A DNA stretch of 64,000 nt from Symsagittifera roscoffensis. Taxonomy: Eukaryota > Xenacoelomorpha > Acoela > Convolutidae. The position numbers and the translations under genes are program-made. The notes beneath the pieces are model-generated. The model was not told where the DNA came from and searched no databases. It worked only from the letters and a program-made list of their open reading frames with translations. Location of the stretch: assembly GCF_963678635.1 (NCBI RefSeq), contig NC_087066.1:51848312-51912311 (forward strand). Reading direction: 5' to 3'. Shown in pieces: positions 1 to 11,722 of the stretch. Within the stretch, counting starts at the first letter, position 1. Each line of letters begins with the position of its first letter.

Positions 1-207
1 TAGGTCGTGGTGATGATCGATCACTTCAAGAAATATACAGAGGCCGTGCCCTGCATAACTGCCTCAGCAGAAGGGAAATGCAATCATCTGATCAATATGT
101 GAATAGCTAGGCATGGATGTCCAATGACGTTCCAATCGGACTATGGAACAGCTTTTGTAGGAGAACTTACTAAGGAGCTCATTAGACGTTCTCAAGTTCA
201 GGTCGAT
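1..207 (+). pseudogene. Integrase catalytic-core fragment (copy A)
   Basis: Frame 1 reads through the integrase core, including the MIDHF segment after the first catalytic Asp and a FQSDYGT motif where copy B has FQSDNGT. A Trp codon of copy B (TGG) is TGA here at 100-102, and the window starts on an in-frame TAG. The segment carrying the catalytic Glu and the C-terminal DNA-binding part is deleted. The sequence jumps near 207 to the pol tail, about 550 bp further on in copy B. It cannot encode a working integrase. Confidence 0.85.
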
Positions 208-990
208 CTACGCATTTTGAGAGTTTTAAGCCACATAACCCATCCACAGAGGATGGTGCATACCTGAAGACATGGAAGAGGGCGATTATCTCATGATGGA
301 CCCTGCTTGTGAAGTCAATGAGAGAGGTACAAGCGAAAAGAACGATGGAAATGAGGCTCTAGAGGAAGGAACAAGTCCACCTGGACCTGAATTCCAATGA
401 AATAATTGAAGCAGATGAAGAAACCTTACCCTACGCAGAAGAGGACTGGGAAAACCCTGAGCAGATAGAGGTGCCCAAGGACCTGGAACCAGATCTACCT
501 TTTACAATGCAAACAAGACAGAGTGACAGGACAAGAACTGCAAAGAACTATAACAATTATGGAGACGATTTTGTAGTCGATAGGAAAGACCTGAAGAAAA
601 TGGTGGAAGAATTGGTGGGTTTAGAAGAAATACCCGCGTCACAGGCCATAGACATAGTCGACGACCACGACGAGGAGTGGGTCGATTACCCGTCTAAGCA
701 TGAGGTAGAAATTGATGACGGGAAGCAGCAATCGTACGAATAAGAATTGACAATTCTGGCTGAACAAATCTGGCGGAGTGGCTGAACGAAATGACATCGG
801 ATTCAAAGGAGACCAGTGTCACGATTCAGGACGTGAGAGCATGGAATACATAAAAAAGGACAGGGATGATCCTTCCTGGGCAGCCCACGAAAGGCAATTA
901 TTCATTCCTGCGCTATTTAATATCCGGTATGCGATCGACGAGGACGTTGATGGATATTTTTGTCCGGGGAGTGAGGGTAGGACTTAACTA
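208..990 (+). pseudogene. Pol C-terminal tail remnant (copy A)
   Basis: Homologous to copy B 46,500-47,240: the acidic tail after integrase, with the GDDFVVDR and DDHDEEWVD segments clearly kept (frame open 471-743), followed by a shifted frame with NDPSWA (778-987). Copy A has about 22 codons after VPK that copy B lacks, so copy B carries an in-frame deletion here. Function of the tail is unknown; it is hydrophilic, rich in Asp and Glu, and probably disordered. At least one frameshift separates the two open parts. Confidence 0.75.
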
Positions 991-1430
991 CACTGAAAAA
1001 TTAGTTTGAAAAAAAAATAAAAATAGCAAGAGAAACAGGTGACCTAGAAGCAGAAACAGGCAAAGATCTTAAGAAACCGGACATAAGGAGAGTATTAGAG
1101 CCTGTTTCAACTTGCCAAATAAATATTCGAGTAGCAAAATACTAACAGATAGCAATTTTAAACTTACAAATAGGACAGGTGCGATAGCGATCACAACGGA
1201 CATGCGTTTTAGAACAACCTTAGCAGCAGATTTTGAGAGAATAAAAAACAAAATCTGTGGAAGCAAAAACCAGGAATAGGAGGTGCAGCAGCCTTGCCTC
1301 AGGCGGCTTCGCAAAAACCAGGAAAGTATCTATGCTTCTTGGTGACGAGGGCGACGGAGTAGCAGCATGTGAATCCTGGGTACTTGGTTCTGTCCTTGAC
1401 AGAACCAAGAAAAACTATTTGAATATAGGC
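991..1430 (+). pseudogene. Macrodomain ORF remnant (copy A)
   Basis: Aligns by eye with the macrodomain ORF of copy B (47,237-47,782) from the N-terminal KLRIARETGDLE-like segment through the GGVAAL-like segment to about two thirds of the domain. The start codon is lost, several frameshifts are present, and the C-terminal third is replaced or scrambled after about 1,355. It shows that the macrodomain is an inherited part of element E and not a one-off capture in copy B. Confidence 0.7.
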
Positions 1431-1527
1431 TGAATAAAGGCTGAGTGTAGGTTGGGTATAGGATGTGTTATGTTATATGTGATATGTTATGTGTTATGTT
1501 ATTAGGACCTTGGGTGTGGAAGGGTAA
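1431..1527 (+). other. Pol/ORF3 spacer with TTATG-type pentamers (copy A)
   Basis: Short non-coding spacer after the macrodomain. It contains a run of overlapping TGTTATG/TTATG words (about 1,465-1,503) followed by GTTATTAGGACCTTGGGT. Copy B has the same tract at about 47,867-47,908 with a longer spacer after it. The tract is kept in both copies although it is non-coding. Confidence 0.6.
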
Positions 1528-2215
1528 GTGATGGAAGTCTTATTGATGGCCGCTTATGGACAGCTGGGAGTACTAGACCGCCCAAACATGAGGGTTATGA
1601 GGTGGAGAAACGGGGCTCTCTCAGGAAGTGACTTGGGAAATGAGCCCAGATTGGGAAGTTCCAGGACCTACCAACCAGGTGAGATGCCTCTCCCGACCAA
1701 GCCTAGGCCTGGATTGAGAAGGATGCATCAGGAAATTAAAAGCGAGGCAGCTTTGTCTAGTTCACAACTGAGAGAAGCTGTGCCACCGAAACGGGTGAGA
1801 GTAGAAGAGGAAGTCTAGACGAACGAGACGATGAAAGATCTAACCGAAACGAAAGACGAACCGGAGCGAGTTAAAGAAACGTCGCTCAGAACTGAAGAAG
1901 ACCGAAACATGTGGAGGAGATTGTTCAAGGATTGCAACAAGAAGCAGGGCGAGGAGATAAGAATAGAAGGAGCGATCGGAACGACTGGCATTAACGACAG
2001 CAGTAGAAAGAACAATACCCGCAAGGGATATTCCACGTGGGCAGTCCCCGATGGAGCTTCTAACGCCTCGCGAACTGAGCCAACCAACGGAAGAGCGAAT
2101 CCCAACAGCAGCCGGCAGAGTGTCAATCCCGGATCCAAGTGACACCCTAGGTAATCCAGTCGTGGAGCAAACTGTGTAAAAGCTTCTAGAAGCTGCTGGA
2201 CGACTTGTGGCCAAA
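1528..2215 (+). pseudogene. ORF3 N-terminal region with coiled coil, remnant (copy A)
   Basis: The open stretch 1,528-1,818 contains VMRWRNGALSGSDL and the PTKPRPGLRRMHQE segment, homologous to copy B 48,390-48,660. Copy A keeps the frame at the point where copy B has lost one base, so it shows the ancestral join. A stop at 1,816 is followed by 1,831-2,142, which matches the Glu/Lys-rich coiled-coil part of copy B. The first 60 or so residues of ORF3 (MDNFNLDELMD in copy B) are missing. Confidence 0.7.
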
Positions 2216-2343
2216 AGGAATGTGACTGCACCCTATGGAACGATCGACGATACAGGCAGAGTGGAGCTCTCTTTGGAAGTAATGAAGAAAACGGGACGAA
2301 ACCAACAGAGACCTCAAAATTCAATGACAGGAAGATAAGGGTA

Positions 2344-3103
2344 ATGCCTATGAAAAAAGGGTCCCGAGTATTTGACAAACAGAAGAAGGATCAGATTAAG
2401 AACAACTTCACAGGAGTCCCAAAAACGGACATGCGAGCGTGTTTCAACCAATCGTCGTGGAGTCCGGCAAGGAACATGCAGCAACCGCCGCGCGGGACGT
2501 CACATTTGATTTTGGGCGATAGTCTGGTGAGAGTTCTGCAGAATTTAAGAACCTCATGGATCACTACGGTGATGGCCTGTGGAGGTGCCACAATAGCTAA
2601 TTATATCGAATGGTGGAGTTGATGAACCCATTAAGAATTCCGGACATAATGATTCTAATAGGCACGAACAATTGGTCCAGGAGCTCGGACGAGGAAGAAG
2701 CTCAATAGTAATCGATGATGGTATGCCTATTTACCACGCTATGGCAGAAATTTAAGTGTGCGGTACTGACCGTCCGCACCATTCCGATGAGCACGAGAAC
2801 GCTATCGTCGACAGGAAGGAGACACAATGAAAGAGTAATCAGATGGAACAACATCGTGCGAAACCTGGCGAGTCACAAGCTGGACGAATGATCCTAATGG
2901 ATTCAGAACATGAGCTGAGAGCTATGGATCAGGCCAGATTCACCACTGATGGAATACAATTTGACAGTATAGAGGGACAAGGCTGGATGAATCGTGTCTT
3001 CCAGGAGCAATTAAATGAGTTGGAGATTGAACTCTTCGACACAGGAGTGCTTAGAGTCGAAGATGCCACGAATGAACCGGCGAGTTCTCCCTTTGTGTCC
3101 TAA
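2344..3103 (+). pseudogene. SGNH/GDSL hydrolase domain, broken (copy A)
   Basis: Block I (LILGDSLVRVLQ, near 2,510) and the GGAT oxyanion glycine segment are readable in 2,344-2,622. Block III (GTNNW) follows in another frame near 2,660. Block V lies in 2,843-3,103 but reads TTDGIQFDS where copy B has TTDGVHFDS, so the catalytic His is replaced by Gln. With the frameshifts this makes the domain inactive. It is the counterpart of copy B 49,138-50,112. Confidence 0.8.
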
Positions 3104-4470
3104 CCTAAGGACACGCCTGGGATCAGTCCCAGGCAGTGCCCCAGGTGCCGCAGAGCTCCAGCGAGCAAAGGTAGAGGTTGGACGCATTGGACCGACAGGG
3201 CGAAGCACCAGTGAGGATAACAATTCAGCCGGACGGAGATTGGGACACGTCAATCCAACAGTGGACACGACCTACGGCACTCGAGATCGGAACCGACGAG
3301 TACGAGCAGGGATGAACGACGTGCAGGCAGAAGTTCTTTGATGTGGTCGAGACCCATACCTTTCCCCTGGCACGTCTATAAACAAGACCTGATGAAAGTG
3401 AACCTTCAAATTTGCAGCGGACGCGATTAGGATGCTGAGTGGGGCGAAAATCTCAGCGAGCGGGCTATACTCGATTGTGGGAGTGGATGGTTGATAGCAG
3501 CCGGAATCAACTTTAGCTCCACAACGGCATTAAGATTTGCTGACTTTGAGGGACTGCGCTCAAATAACACTATGGGTCCAGTAAATGCCAGGCCCTTGCA
3601 GGACGTAAGATTGAAACATGGTGAACAGAACCGAGAAGAGAGGCCAGGTAGATTTCTGACAACTAGAGCCTCAATAGGACAAGATGTGAGGAAGCTTAAA
3701 CAAGTGCAGGCGCCTCCATTTTACGTGAAAGAAAGGGCTTATTCAAAACAAGTAGCCCAAGAAGGTGATGTCGAAAGATATAACGAGATGAAATTTCAAA
3801 TGGACGAGACTATCTTCGCGACGTACGACAAGGTGGAGATGAACAAAGCCAATATATTAGTAGTTGCGAACTCGGACTTTGTGCATACGTCTAAGTCCTT
3901 GTTTTGGCCTGATGTGATAATGCTGGAGGCAACCGAGCTAGACTTGATGCAGTCTGTATCAATGGCGATCGGGGTCCAACGAAAAACTGAAATGAACCCG
4001 AGAACAATCGTGTTCGCCGGCATAAACGATCACTTGCATAGTAGGGGTTTCCTGAGCAAACCCAGAGAACCAAGAATGGCAGAAGATGCAGAGTGGCCAG
4101 TAATTTTAGAATCAATGCGCGTGATGATGGATGTGTTAAAAGAAGGAGCATTCCCGAAAATAACACAAAAAGCTGTATTTGCGTTGTCTCCGGGATATGC
4201 ACATATCCCAGATGGATTGAAGTTCGTGTACGCAATGATGGCACTGCTCTCAGAAGGGAAGTATGATGTGATCAAATCTGCCTCGAACCGCGAAGTGGAA
4301 GCGAGAAACCTGAGACCACTTAGAGCAGAATTACCGGCAGTATGGTCTGATATCTCCTATGGAGGGCTCAAAGATCATTCGCTAATATGCTGGTGTTGGA
4401 TGAAGTGTTGGGGTTGGAACTGTCCAACTTCAGCGGGCATCTGAAGTTGAAGCCAGGAATCAACGGAATC
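3104..4470 (+). pseudogene. ORF3 linker and second SGNH-like domain (copy A)
   Basis: The Arg/Thr/Ser-rich linker (3,104-3,415) is followed by a long open stretch 3,491-4,444 homologous to copy B 50,417-51,457. Visible landmarks are VVANSDFVHT, VFAGINDHLHSRGFL and SPGYAHIPDGLKF. The GINDH segment resembles SGNH block III (GxND) and the NSDF segment sits where block I would be, so a second SGNH-like fold is plausible but not proven. The frame is lost at 4,360-4,444 (GGLKDHS versus the longer copy B sequence) and then runs into the palindrome. Confidence 0.7.
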
Positions 4471-4491
4471 TGGCTGGCTTCGTTCGCAAAA

Positions 4492-4716
4492 CCATTGCTT
4501 TCAAATGCGTTTTCGTCTTTTTGAAGTTCTGTATCTTTCCGCCTTCTTCTTTAATCTCCATTCCCCTGAACCACCTGTCATTTGACATTGCCACTATCAC
4601 TCGATAGTGATAGTGGCAATGTCAAATGACGTGTGGTTAAGGGGTTTTAGAGACTAAAGAAGAAGGCGAAAAGAGACAGAACTTCAAAGAGACGAAAACT
4701 CACTTGAAAGCAATGG
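4492..4716. repeat. 225-bp near-perfect palindrome (inverted duplication of ORF3 coding sequence)
   Basis: Left arm from CCATTGCTTTCAA (4,492) and right arm to TTGAAAGCAATGG (4,716) pair along their whole length, roughly 90% by eye, around a 4-base centre (CGAT, about 4,602-4,605). The right arm is ordinary element E sequence: it lines up with copy B 51,430-51,540. The left arm is therefore an inverted copy of the element's own sequence, not a separate foldback transposon. The right edge coincides with a deletion of about 420 bp relative to copy B. Confidence 0.85.
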
Positions 4717-6166
4717 TACTGCTCACCGATGGAGTGTAGAAACTACAGCTGGACGGACTCCTGACATTGATTGCGAGTACGCATGAGAACTTGGGAGTGC
4801 TGATGAGTTTGACCGATTACCCCAAGCAAATGAGAGAAAATGTTTAAAAAAATTTGATAAGCAACGACCCACGGACTCCTGGACTAAAGTAGGAGACCTG
4901 AGACACACTCTGATTCAGTATTTCCTACAGCAAAATCGCGTTGGAACAGGAGAAGACAAGATGTTCAAAAAAAGAAGAAGGTGTGCGACGTCATGCAGGA
5001 GGCATGCCTCCATTGACCGAATTGAGCTCAGCCACGAGGACGATCAGTTAGCGTTGATCAGAGGAACCACTGAATTTCTGACAGTGATTACGGCCCTGCG
5101 GTAACCTTCACCTTGCCTAACGGGAGCGCACTCAGTTGGTGTGAACAAAACGAGCTACGCGAATTGACCAGTCAAGATTTGTTGTTCAAGAAGATAGCAG
5201 AGCCAGAAATGACGGCCATAAACTTCAATGGTGATTTCCGTGACCGAATGGTTGAAGTAGAGAGAGGGCATATTGAAGTTATTCCGAAACTCTGCAATCT
5301 GAGGCCCCACGACAAAACCAACAGTTAAATAACAAGAAAATCCTCGTTTAGTGGCCTCGCACCAAAAAGTGAAAGAAACGAAGGACTGGGGCGATTACAG
5401 AAAGCTGCCGGAAGAAATAGCTAAATTCCCGCCTTTGAACTCAGAGGATGTTGCTCGGAGCAGACTCCATAGTACCAACTCCCAGCTAGGAGCATTTGAT
5501 ATTAAAGAAAGGAGGATGGTGAAGTTCTCGGAGACGACGGACCCTTACTTCGTGGGCAGAAACGCAGCTGTGCTGCAATACACGCAGTTTGTATACAAGG
5601 ATGAGTCAACGAGGAGACGAAAGAGTAATGCAGCCACTTCGAAACCTCGAAGATTTGAGGAAGAGCGGATAAGATTGGACCTGACGCCAATGGTCATGAG
5701 AGGCAAGGCGGACATGCGGGAAGCCGCGCTAATCGTAATGAGCGTGAAACCGGAATTGGCGATGAGCGGTAAATTGTTGACGAGGACTGCACTAGAACCC
5801 ATCGGCTGTGAAGAGATCAAGATAAAGCACGGAGAAGAAGAAGATAAATCAGCTGGCGGACTAGTTGTGCCAAAGTTTCCGGACGAGATGAGAACTGAGG
5901 AGCAAGGACCTTCAATTTCAGGGAGGAATCAGAAGCGAGACGATAAGGAGGGAGAAGACCGTCGATCAGAAGAACCCATGCAACAGGATCCCGATCAAGC
6001 GGGAAAGGACGACGATAAGGCTTCGACAGGTGGAGTGTCTAGCCAAGACTTCAATTTCTCAGACGACTTTGAGATCGGGACAGAAACGTTAGAAGGGACG
6101 ACTGAGCCAGCAGAAGATGAAACTTCCACGCTGAAACCTCCGTCAGCCTTCTTGAAAAAAGGCTGA
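4717..6166 (+). pseudogene. ORF3 middle region, broken (copy A)
   Basis: Fragments match copy B 51,960-53,440: TLIAS-THENLGVL near 4,770, SALSWCEQNELRELTSQDLL at 5,113-5,328, then the long open stretch 5,351-6,166 with KDWGDYRKLPEEI, DPYFVGRNAAVLQYTQF and an acidic Ser/Glu/Asp-rich linker. The Trp in SALSWC is TGG here but TGA in copy B. No known domain recognised. Copy C (minus strand) contains the same region in a divergent form (62,069-64,000), so this is a conserved part of ORF3. Confidence 0.75.
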
Positions 6167-8443
6167 AATTTACCGGAGAGCAGCACTCCTGGCAAGTTGA
6201 AAACTATCAAAATTGAAAATTTTGACGGAATTTCCGCGGAGAAGAAGAATAGAAGGCACGATTGCAAGAAGAAGAGTGGGAAGTTCACCTCAGAGACCAT
6301 GAGAATAGGACTGGGTTAAATATGGACAGAGTTGCCTTCATGGAAGAGGTGTGCACGGTAGTTCAGTGCTACGGGACCTAGTCAATGTTGAAGACAGGTC
6401 TCAACGGACCACTGATGCGAGAGATCCTCGATAAATTGGTTGAATGCGAAGGGAGATTGAGCGAGTTGTTGATCGATGCGGTCACTAACGAAAGTGAAGT
6501 TAATTCTCCCAAAAAGCCATTGCAGCAGGAAGGCAGCAATGAAGTTTTATACCTGTCCAGAAATCGAAAAGATACAATAAGATCGAAAAGGGTGATTGAC
6601 AAAATCAATGACATGAAGATGAAACTTGGCAGCAAAGTGACATTGAGAAAAACGAAAGTAGACTCTGAGATCTCATTAAAAGCTGTCACTCAGCCAAGCG
6701 AAAGCGTGACGAAAAAGTCATGGTTATGGGGCAAGGCGACGACTGATTGCCGGGCACAGATGGAAATTTGACCGATGTAACAATGGTGCCAACCATCATC
6801 ATGGCAGAATTGATATCAGCCAGTTACAAAACCAAAAGGAGTGACCGCACTCTGACTGGAGCGCACTTAGAGATGGAAATACTTAGCCAGTGTGGACAAA
6901 ATACTTAGCCAGTGTGAACAAAGTGTGGACAAAGTACTCAAAGTAAAACATAACCGATTGACAGGATAGGAAAACGTCTCGATCGACGAGCCCGCTGGTG
7001 GATACATGGAGATGATGGAGCACATAAACTCGGCTAGAGGACACTTAATTACTCTAGAAAACAAAGGCGCCAGAGAAAGTTATCTGGAGGAGACGATACA
7101 AGGCACGACGAAGAAATCGAAGGCATACGGAATGTTGCTCTCCTCTGAGATGCACGCAGAAACGATAGAAAGTTGGTGAGTTTACTGTGGAGAACGGTGG
7201 TATTACGTCACTTTGAAGAAGAGATGAGAACCACTCAGAGAACCCTTCGTAAGTTACGAAGGTACTTTACGTCAGAATTGAATTCAACTAAGGTTCGCTC
7301 GGTGCATGACTGGATTGACAATGGAGGAATATGTTTCAGAAGAAAGGAAAAGATCAAAGAAAGAGCAGGTGCTTTTGATGACAAGTTTAAGAGACCTCAT
7401 GACCCAAGAATGAGCGGCAGTAGCGTGTGCGAAACGGAGAGATGCTCTCTGTTTCGTCCGACTCATGATAGAACAAATATCGGTGCCAGCGTTGAATACA
7501 TGTGCCAAGATGCTGAGAGAAGGTAGTGATCGAGCAAAAACCTTGCTCTTACATGCGCTGTTAGACATATATCAGAGAAAACCGATGCGAGTAAATATGA
7601 AGGAACCTGTAGAACTGGAACCAATGAAGAAGATCGATGAATTACGAAGATTCTCAAATAAAGAGCTGAGGCTCACAAAAGAGTCAATGGGAGCACAAAC
7701 GAAGTCCAGTGAGTATTGCGGACCGATTAGGAAGAAATCATATTATTACGTGTGGAATTGTAGGGATGGCAAACAACTTTTTCATCAATGAAGTCATACG
7801 TGATTGCTTCTTCGACTACGAACAAGCGGTGTTGTTAAGATTCTGGCTGTCAAGAATTGCAACGATAAGGAGTGCTGCCAATCAGCAGGCTAAATTGGGC
7901 ATTGTGTTGGAAGAAAAGGTGAACTACCGCGCCAAAATCTGATGAGCGAGTGGAATTTGGATTGGGATTCTCGGATGAATTACCGAGAACGAGCTAATGG
8001 TGGTGTAAGAGTTGATGAAACCATCATGGTGACCGAGTTCTAATGCTGATTCGATATTGCGTGTGACACACAAACGGAGTTAAATTCAGATTGTAACATG
8101 CGTGACATGAACATCATCTATAACTTGATTACAACTGCCCCCAACAGCAACAGAGAAAACAACGTGGAGTTGCCTGGCTGGGGAACAGAGGAATGGGTTA
8201 CGCCTGGTAGCTGTCTAGCAAAAACCTTCGTACTGGAAGGTCAGATGAGTGGATGTCTGGATTGTGTAAAGACCTTGGGAAAGCAACACAAGCAATTGAC
8301 AGTACTGTTCGGGAATATAACAATGAAGGCAAAAACGTAATCGGAATTAATTTCAGATTGCCACGGAGGAACTGAGGTGAATTTAGCGACTGCACTAGGA
8401 ATCTACAGCATGTTTGGTTCTTAAGAGTCACTATTGAATCTAC
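6167..8443 (+). pseudogene. ORF3 tail, tandem unit 1 (copy A)
   Basis: Covers the region homologous to copy B 53,440-55,800. Readable pieces are GLNGPLMREILDKLVECEGRL (6,385-6,771), the DRTLTGAHLEME segment near 6,845, the EYRNSARGHLI-like segment near 7,020, MRVNMKEPVELE near 7,590, and the Cys-rich SCLA..C..C segment (8,098-8,340) ending in KAKT. Frames change many times. The unit proper is 6,490-8,443; its end is cut inside TTGAATCTA and joined straight to the start of unit 2. Confidence 0.75.
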
Positions 8444-11267
8444 GAAAGTGAAGTTAATTCTCACATAAAGCCAACGCAGCAGGAAGCCAGCAATGAACTA
8501 GTATACCTGTCCAGAACTCGAAAGGGCACAATACGATCGAAACTGGTGGTTGACAAAATCAATGACCTGAAGATGAAAATTGGCAGCAAAGTGACATTGA
8601 GAAAAACTGGGAAGGCGAAAGTGGACTCTGAGATCCCAGATAAGATGTCAGATCAGCCAAGCGAAAGCGTGTCGAAAAAGTCATGGATATGGGGCAAGGC
8701 GACGACCGATTGCCGGGCACAGATAGAAATTTGACCGATGTAACGATATTACCACCCATCTTCATGGCAAGATTGAGATCAGCCAGTTACAAAACCAAGA
8801 GGAGTGACCGCACTCTGACTGGAGCGAACTTAGAGATGGAAATACTTAGACAGTGTGGACAAAGTACTCTACGAGATTTTAGACCATCTTGCATGAACCA
8901 TGGAAAGGGAAGCGTCATAGAACATCTAAACCCAGTGGAGCATAACAGATTGACAGTATCGGAAACCGTCCCGATCGACGAGAACGCTGGTGGATTTTTG
9001 GAGATGATGGAGTACATACACTCGGCTAGAGGACACTTAATCACACTAGAAAACAAATGCGCCAGGGAAGGTTATCTGGAGGAGACGACACAAGGCACGA
9101 CAAAGAAACAGAAGGCATGCGGAACGTTGGTCTCCTCCGAGATGCACGCATAAACGATAGAAAGGTGGTGAGTTTACTGTGGAGAGCGGTTGTATTACGT
9201 CACTGTGAAGAAGAGATGAGATCCACTCCGAGAACCCTTCGTAAGATACGAAGGTACTTTACGTCAGAACTGACCTGCAACTTAGGTTCGCTTGGTGCAT
9301 GACTGGATTGACAATGGAGGAATATTACTCAGAAGAAAGGAAAAGATCAAATGAAGAGCAGGTGCTTTTGATGACAAGTTTAAGAGACCTCACGACCCAA
9401 GAAGGAGCGGCAGTAGCATGTGCGAAACGGAGAGACGCTCTCTGTTCCGTCCGATTCATGATGGAACACAAATCGGTTCCAGCGTTGAATACTTGTGCCA
9501 AGATGCTGAGAGAAGGTAGTGATCGAGCGAAAACCCTGCTCTTACAAGCGCTGTTAGACATACATCAGAGCAAACCGATGCGAGTAAATATGAAGGCGCC
9601 TGTAGAAATGGAAGCAATGAAGAAGGTCTATGAAGTACGAAAATTCTCAAATAAAGAGCTGAGGCTCAAATTAGATTCAATGGGAGCACAAACGAAGTCC
9701 AGTGAGTATGGCGGACTGATTAGGAAGAAATCATATAATTGCGTGTCTGGAGTCGTAGGGATGGCATACAACACTTTCATCAATGAAAACATACGTGATT
9801 GCTTCTTCGACTACGAACAAGCGGTGTTGCTAAGATTCTGGCTGTCAAGAGTTGCAACAATAAGGAGTGCTGCCAATCAGCAGGCTAAACTGGGCATTGT
9901 GTTGGAAGAAAAGGCGACTGCATCTTCAGCGCCAAAATCTGATAACCGAGTGGAATTTAGATTGGGATTCTCGGATGAATTACTGAGAACGAGCCTAATG
10001 GTGGTGTAGGAGTTGATGAAACCATCAGGGTGACCCAGTCCTGATGCTGATTTGATATTGCGTGTGACCCAGGATGTGCAAACGGAGTTAAATTCACACT
10101 GTAACTTGCGTGACCTGAACATCTTTTAGAACTTGATGACAACAGCCTCCAACAGCAACAGAGAAAACAATGTGGAGTTGCCTGGCTGGGGAGCAGAGGA
10201 CTGGGTTACGCCTGGTAGCTGTCTAGCGAAAGTCTGTGGACTGGAAGGTCAGATGCGTGGAGGTCTCGATTGTGTGAAGACCTTGGCAAAGCAACACAAG
10301 CAATTGACAGTACTGTTCGGGAATATAATAATGAAGGCAAAAACGTAAACGGAATTAATTGCAGATTACCACGGAGGAACTGAGGTGTATCTAGTAACTG
10401 CACTAAGATTCTACATCATCTTTGGTTCTTTAGACTCACTATTGAATCTAGAACAAAATCCTGAGATGGTCACGGCCATCATCGTAGAAGTGTTTCTGGG
10501 ATGTTGCAAACCGAATAGAAGTACATTGGAAAATGGTGAGAAGCGATAGAAGCAGAATTGAAATTCCGGCAGACGGAGACTTATCGCAGACCGTCGGTAC
10601 CGAGATATCTAGTGGGATCGACATTGGCTCCGATGTGCGAAAGCCGATACCCAGTACGCTTCGTAGCAGTGGATGCGAAGAGTACGAGGACGATCGTGGA
10701 TCAAGCCTTCTCAGTGCCGATATGTGTGAGATTAGCGAGAATGTCGGAGAAACCTTCCGAGTTGCTATGTAAGATGTTCGCAGCAGTTCCGGAAAGAACC
10801 AAAGACGAGTTAGAGCCGATACTAGGAAAGAAGTTCATGGGATATGCTAGTGGGAACTTTAGTGACTTTGAAAGACACAAACAGAGAGGATCAACAGCGA
10901 CAGATTATAAAGCAGTAGGCGAAAACGACGAACTCCACCGAGTAATGATGGAAGTGGAAACACTACTGGAAGCGTCGGGAAAGCGTAATTGGAGGATCAT
11001 CATAGTGAAGCATGATGAGTTCCCATGCCATTGCTTACTACAAACAAGTTGGTATTCCGGGAGCAGTAATCTGGTGTTGATCTGGGACTCTGGAGAGCTG
11101 CTCTCCATGGGTTTACCAGATTCATCACAGCCCATAACGATAGTGATAGTGGGAGTTATGATGGCAAATCGATCGCTGGCAGCAACTCATGAAAAGGAGA
11201 ACAATCGCTAGGAGATACCTACGAAAGAACAACTGGTCGAAAGACCAACGAGGAAATTGATTGTCTA
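8444..11267 (+). pseudogene. ORF3 tail, tandem unit 2 with C-terminal part (copy A)
   Basis: Repeats unit 1 from GAAAGTGAAGTTAATTCT and runs further, into the C-terminal region found in copy B 55,740-56,600. Longest open parts are 9,299-10,009 (KEYYSEERKRSNEE-like to DELLRTSLMVV), 10,133-10,348 and 10,558-11,211. The last contains HDEFPCHCLLQTSWYP and LVLIWDSGELLSMGLP, motifs also present in copies B and C. In the Cys cluster the third Cys is Arg (GQMRGGLDC). The unit breaks off near 11,267 inside the DCLKDF segment. Confidence 0.75.
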
Positions 11268-11722
11268 AAAGATTTTGATGAAACCATCATGGTGACCGAG
11301 GAGTTGTGGAAACCATCATGGTGACCAAGTCCTAATGCTGATTCGATATTGCGTGTGACACAGGATGTGCAAACGGAGTCGAATTCACACTGTAACTTGC
11401 GTGACCTGAACATCTTTTAGAACTTGATGACAACAGCCTCCAACAGCAACAGAGAAAACAATGTGGAGTTGCCTGGCTGGGGAACAGAGGACTGGGTTAC
11501 GCCTGGTAGCTGTCTAGCAAAACCTGTGGACTGGAAACGATTGTGTAAAGACCTTGGCAAAGCAACTAAAGCAATTGACAGTACTGTTCGGGAATATAAT
11601 AATGAAGGCAAAAACATAAACAGAATTAGTTGCAGATTGCCACGGAGGAACTGAGGTGAATCTAGTGACTGCACTAAGATTCTACAGCATGTTTGGTTCA
11701 TTAGAGTCACTATTGAATCTAC
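11268..11722 (+). repeat. Partial tandem unit (last 450 bp of the repeated ORF3 segment)
   Basis: A partial repeat copy that begins at GATGAAACCATCATGGTGACC and contains the Cys-cluster segment, ending with the same TTGAATCTA|CGAAAGTGAAG junction as unit 1. At its start, AAACCATCATGGTGACC occurs twice within about 32 bp, a small local duplication at the joint. Confidence 0.75.

Noticed and set aside
1815-2378. 187-codon minus-strand frame, hydrophobic
   Set aside because: Opposite the ORF3 coiled-coil region of copy A; complement of Glu/Lys codons gives Ser/Phe/Leu-rich protein by chance.
4492-4716. Hairpin as a MITE
   Set aside because: One arm is ordinary element E coding sequence present in copy B, so the structure was made in place and is not an inserted transposon.
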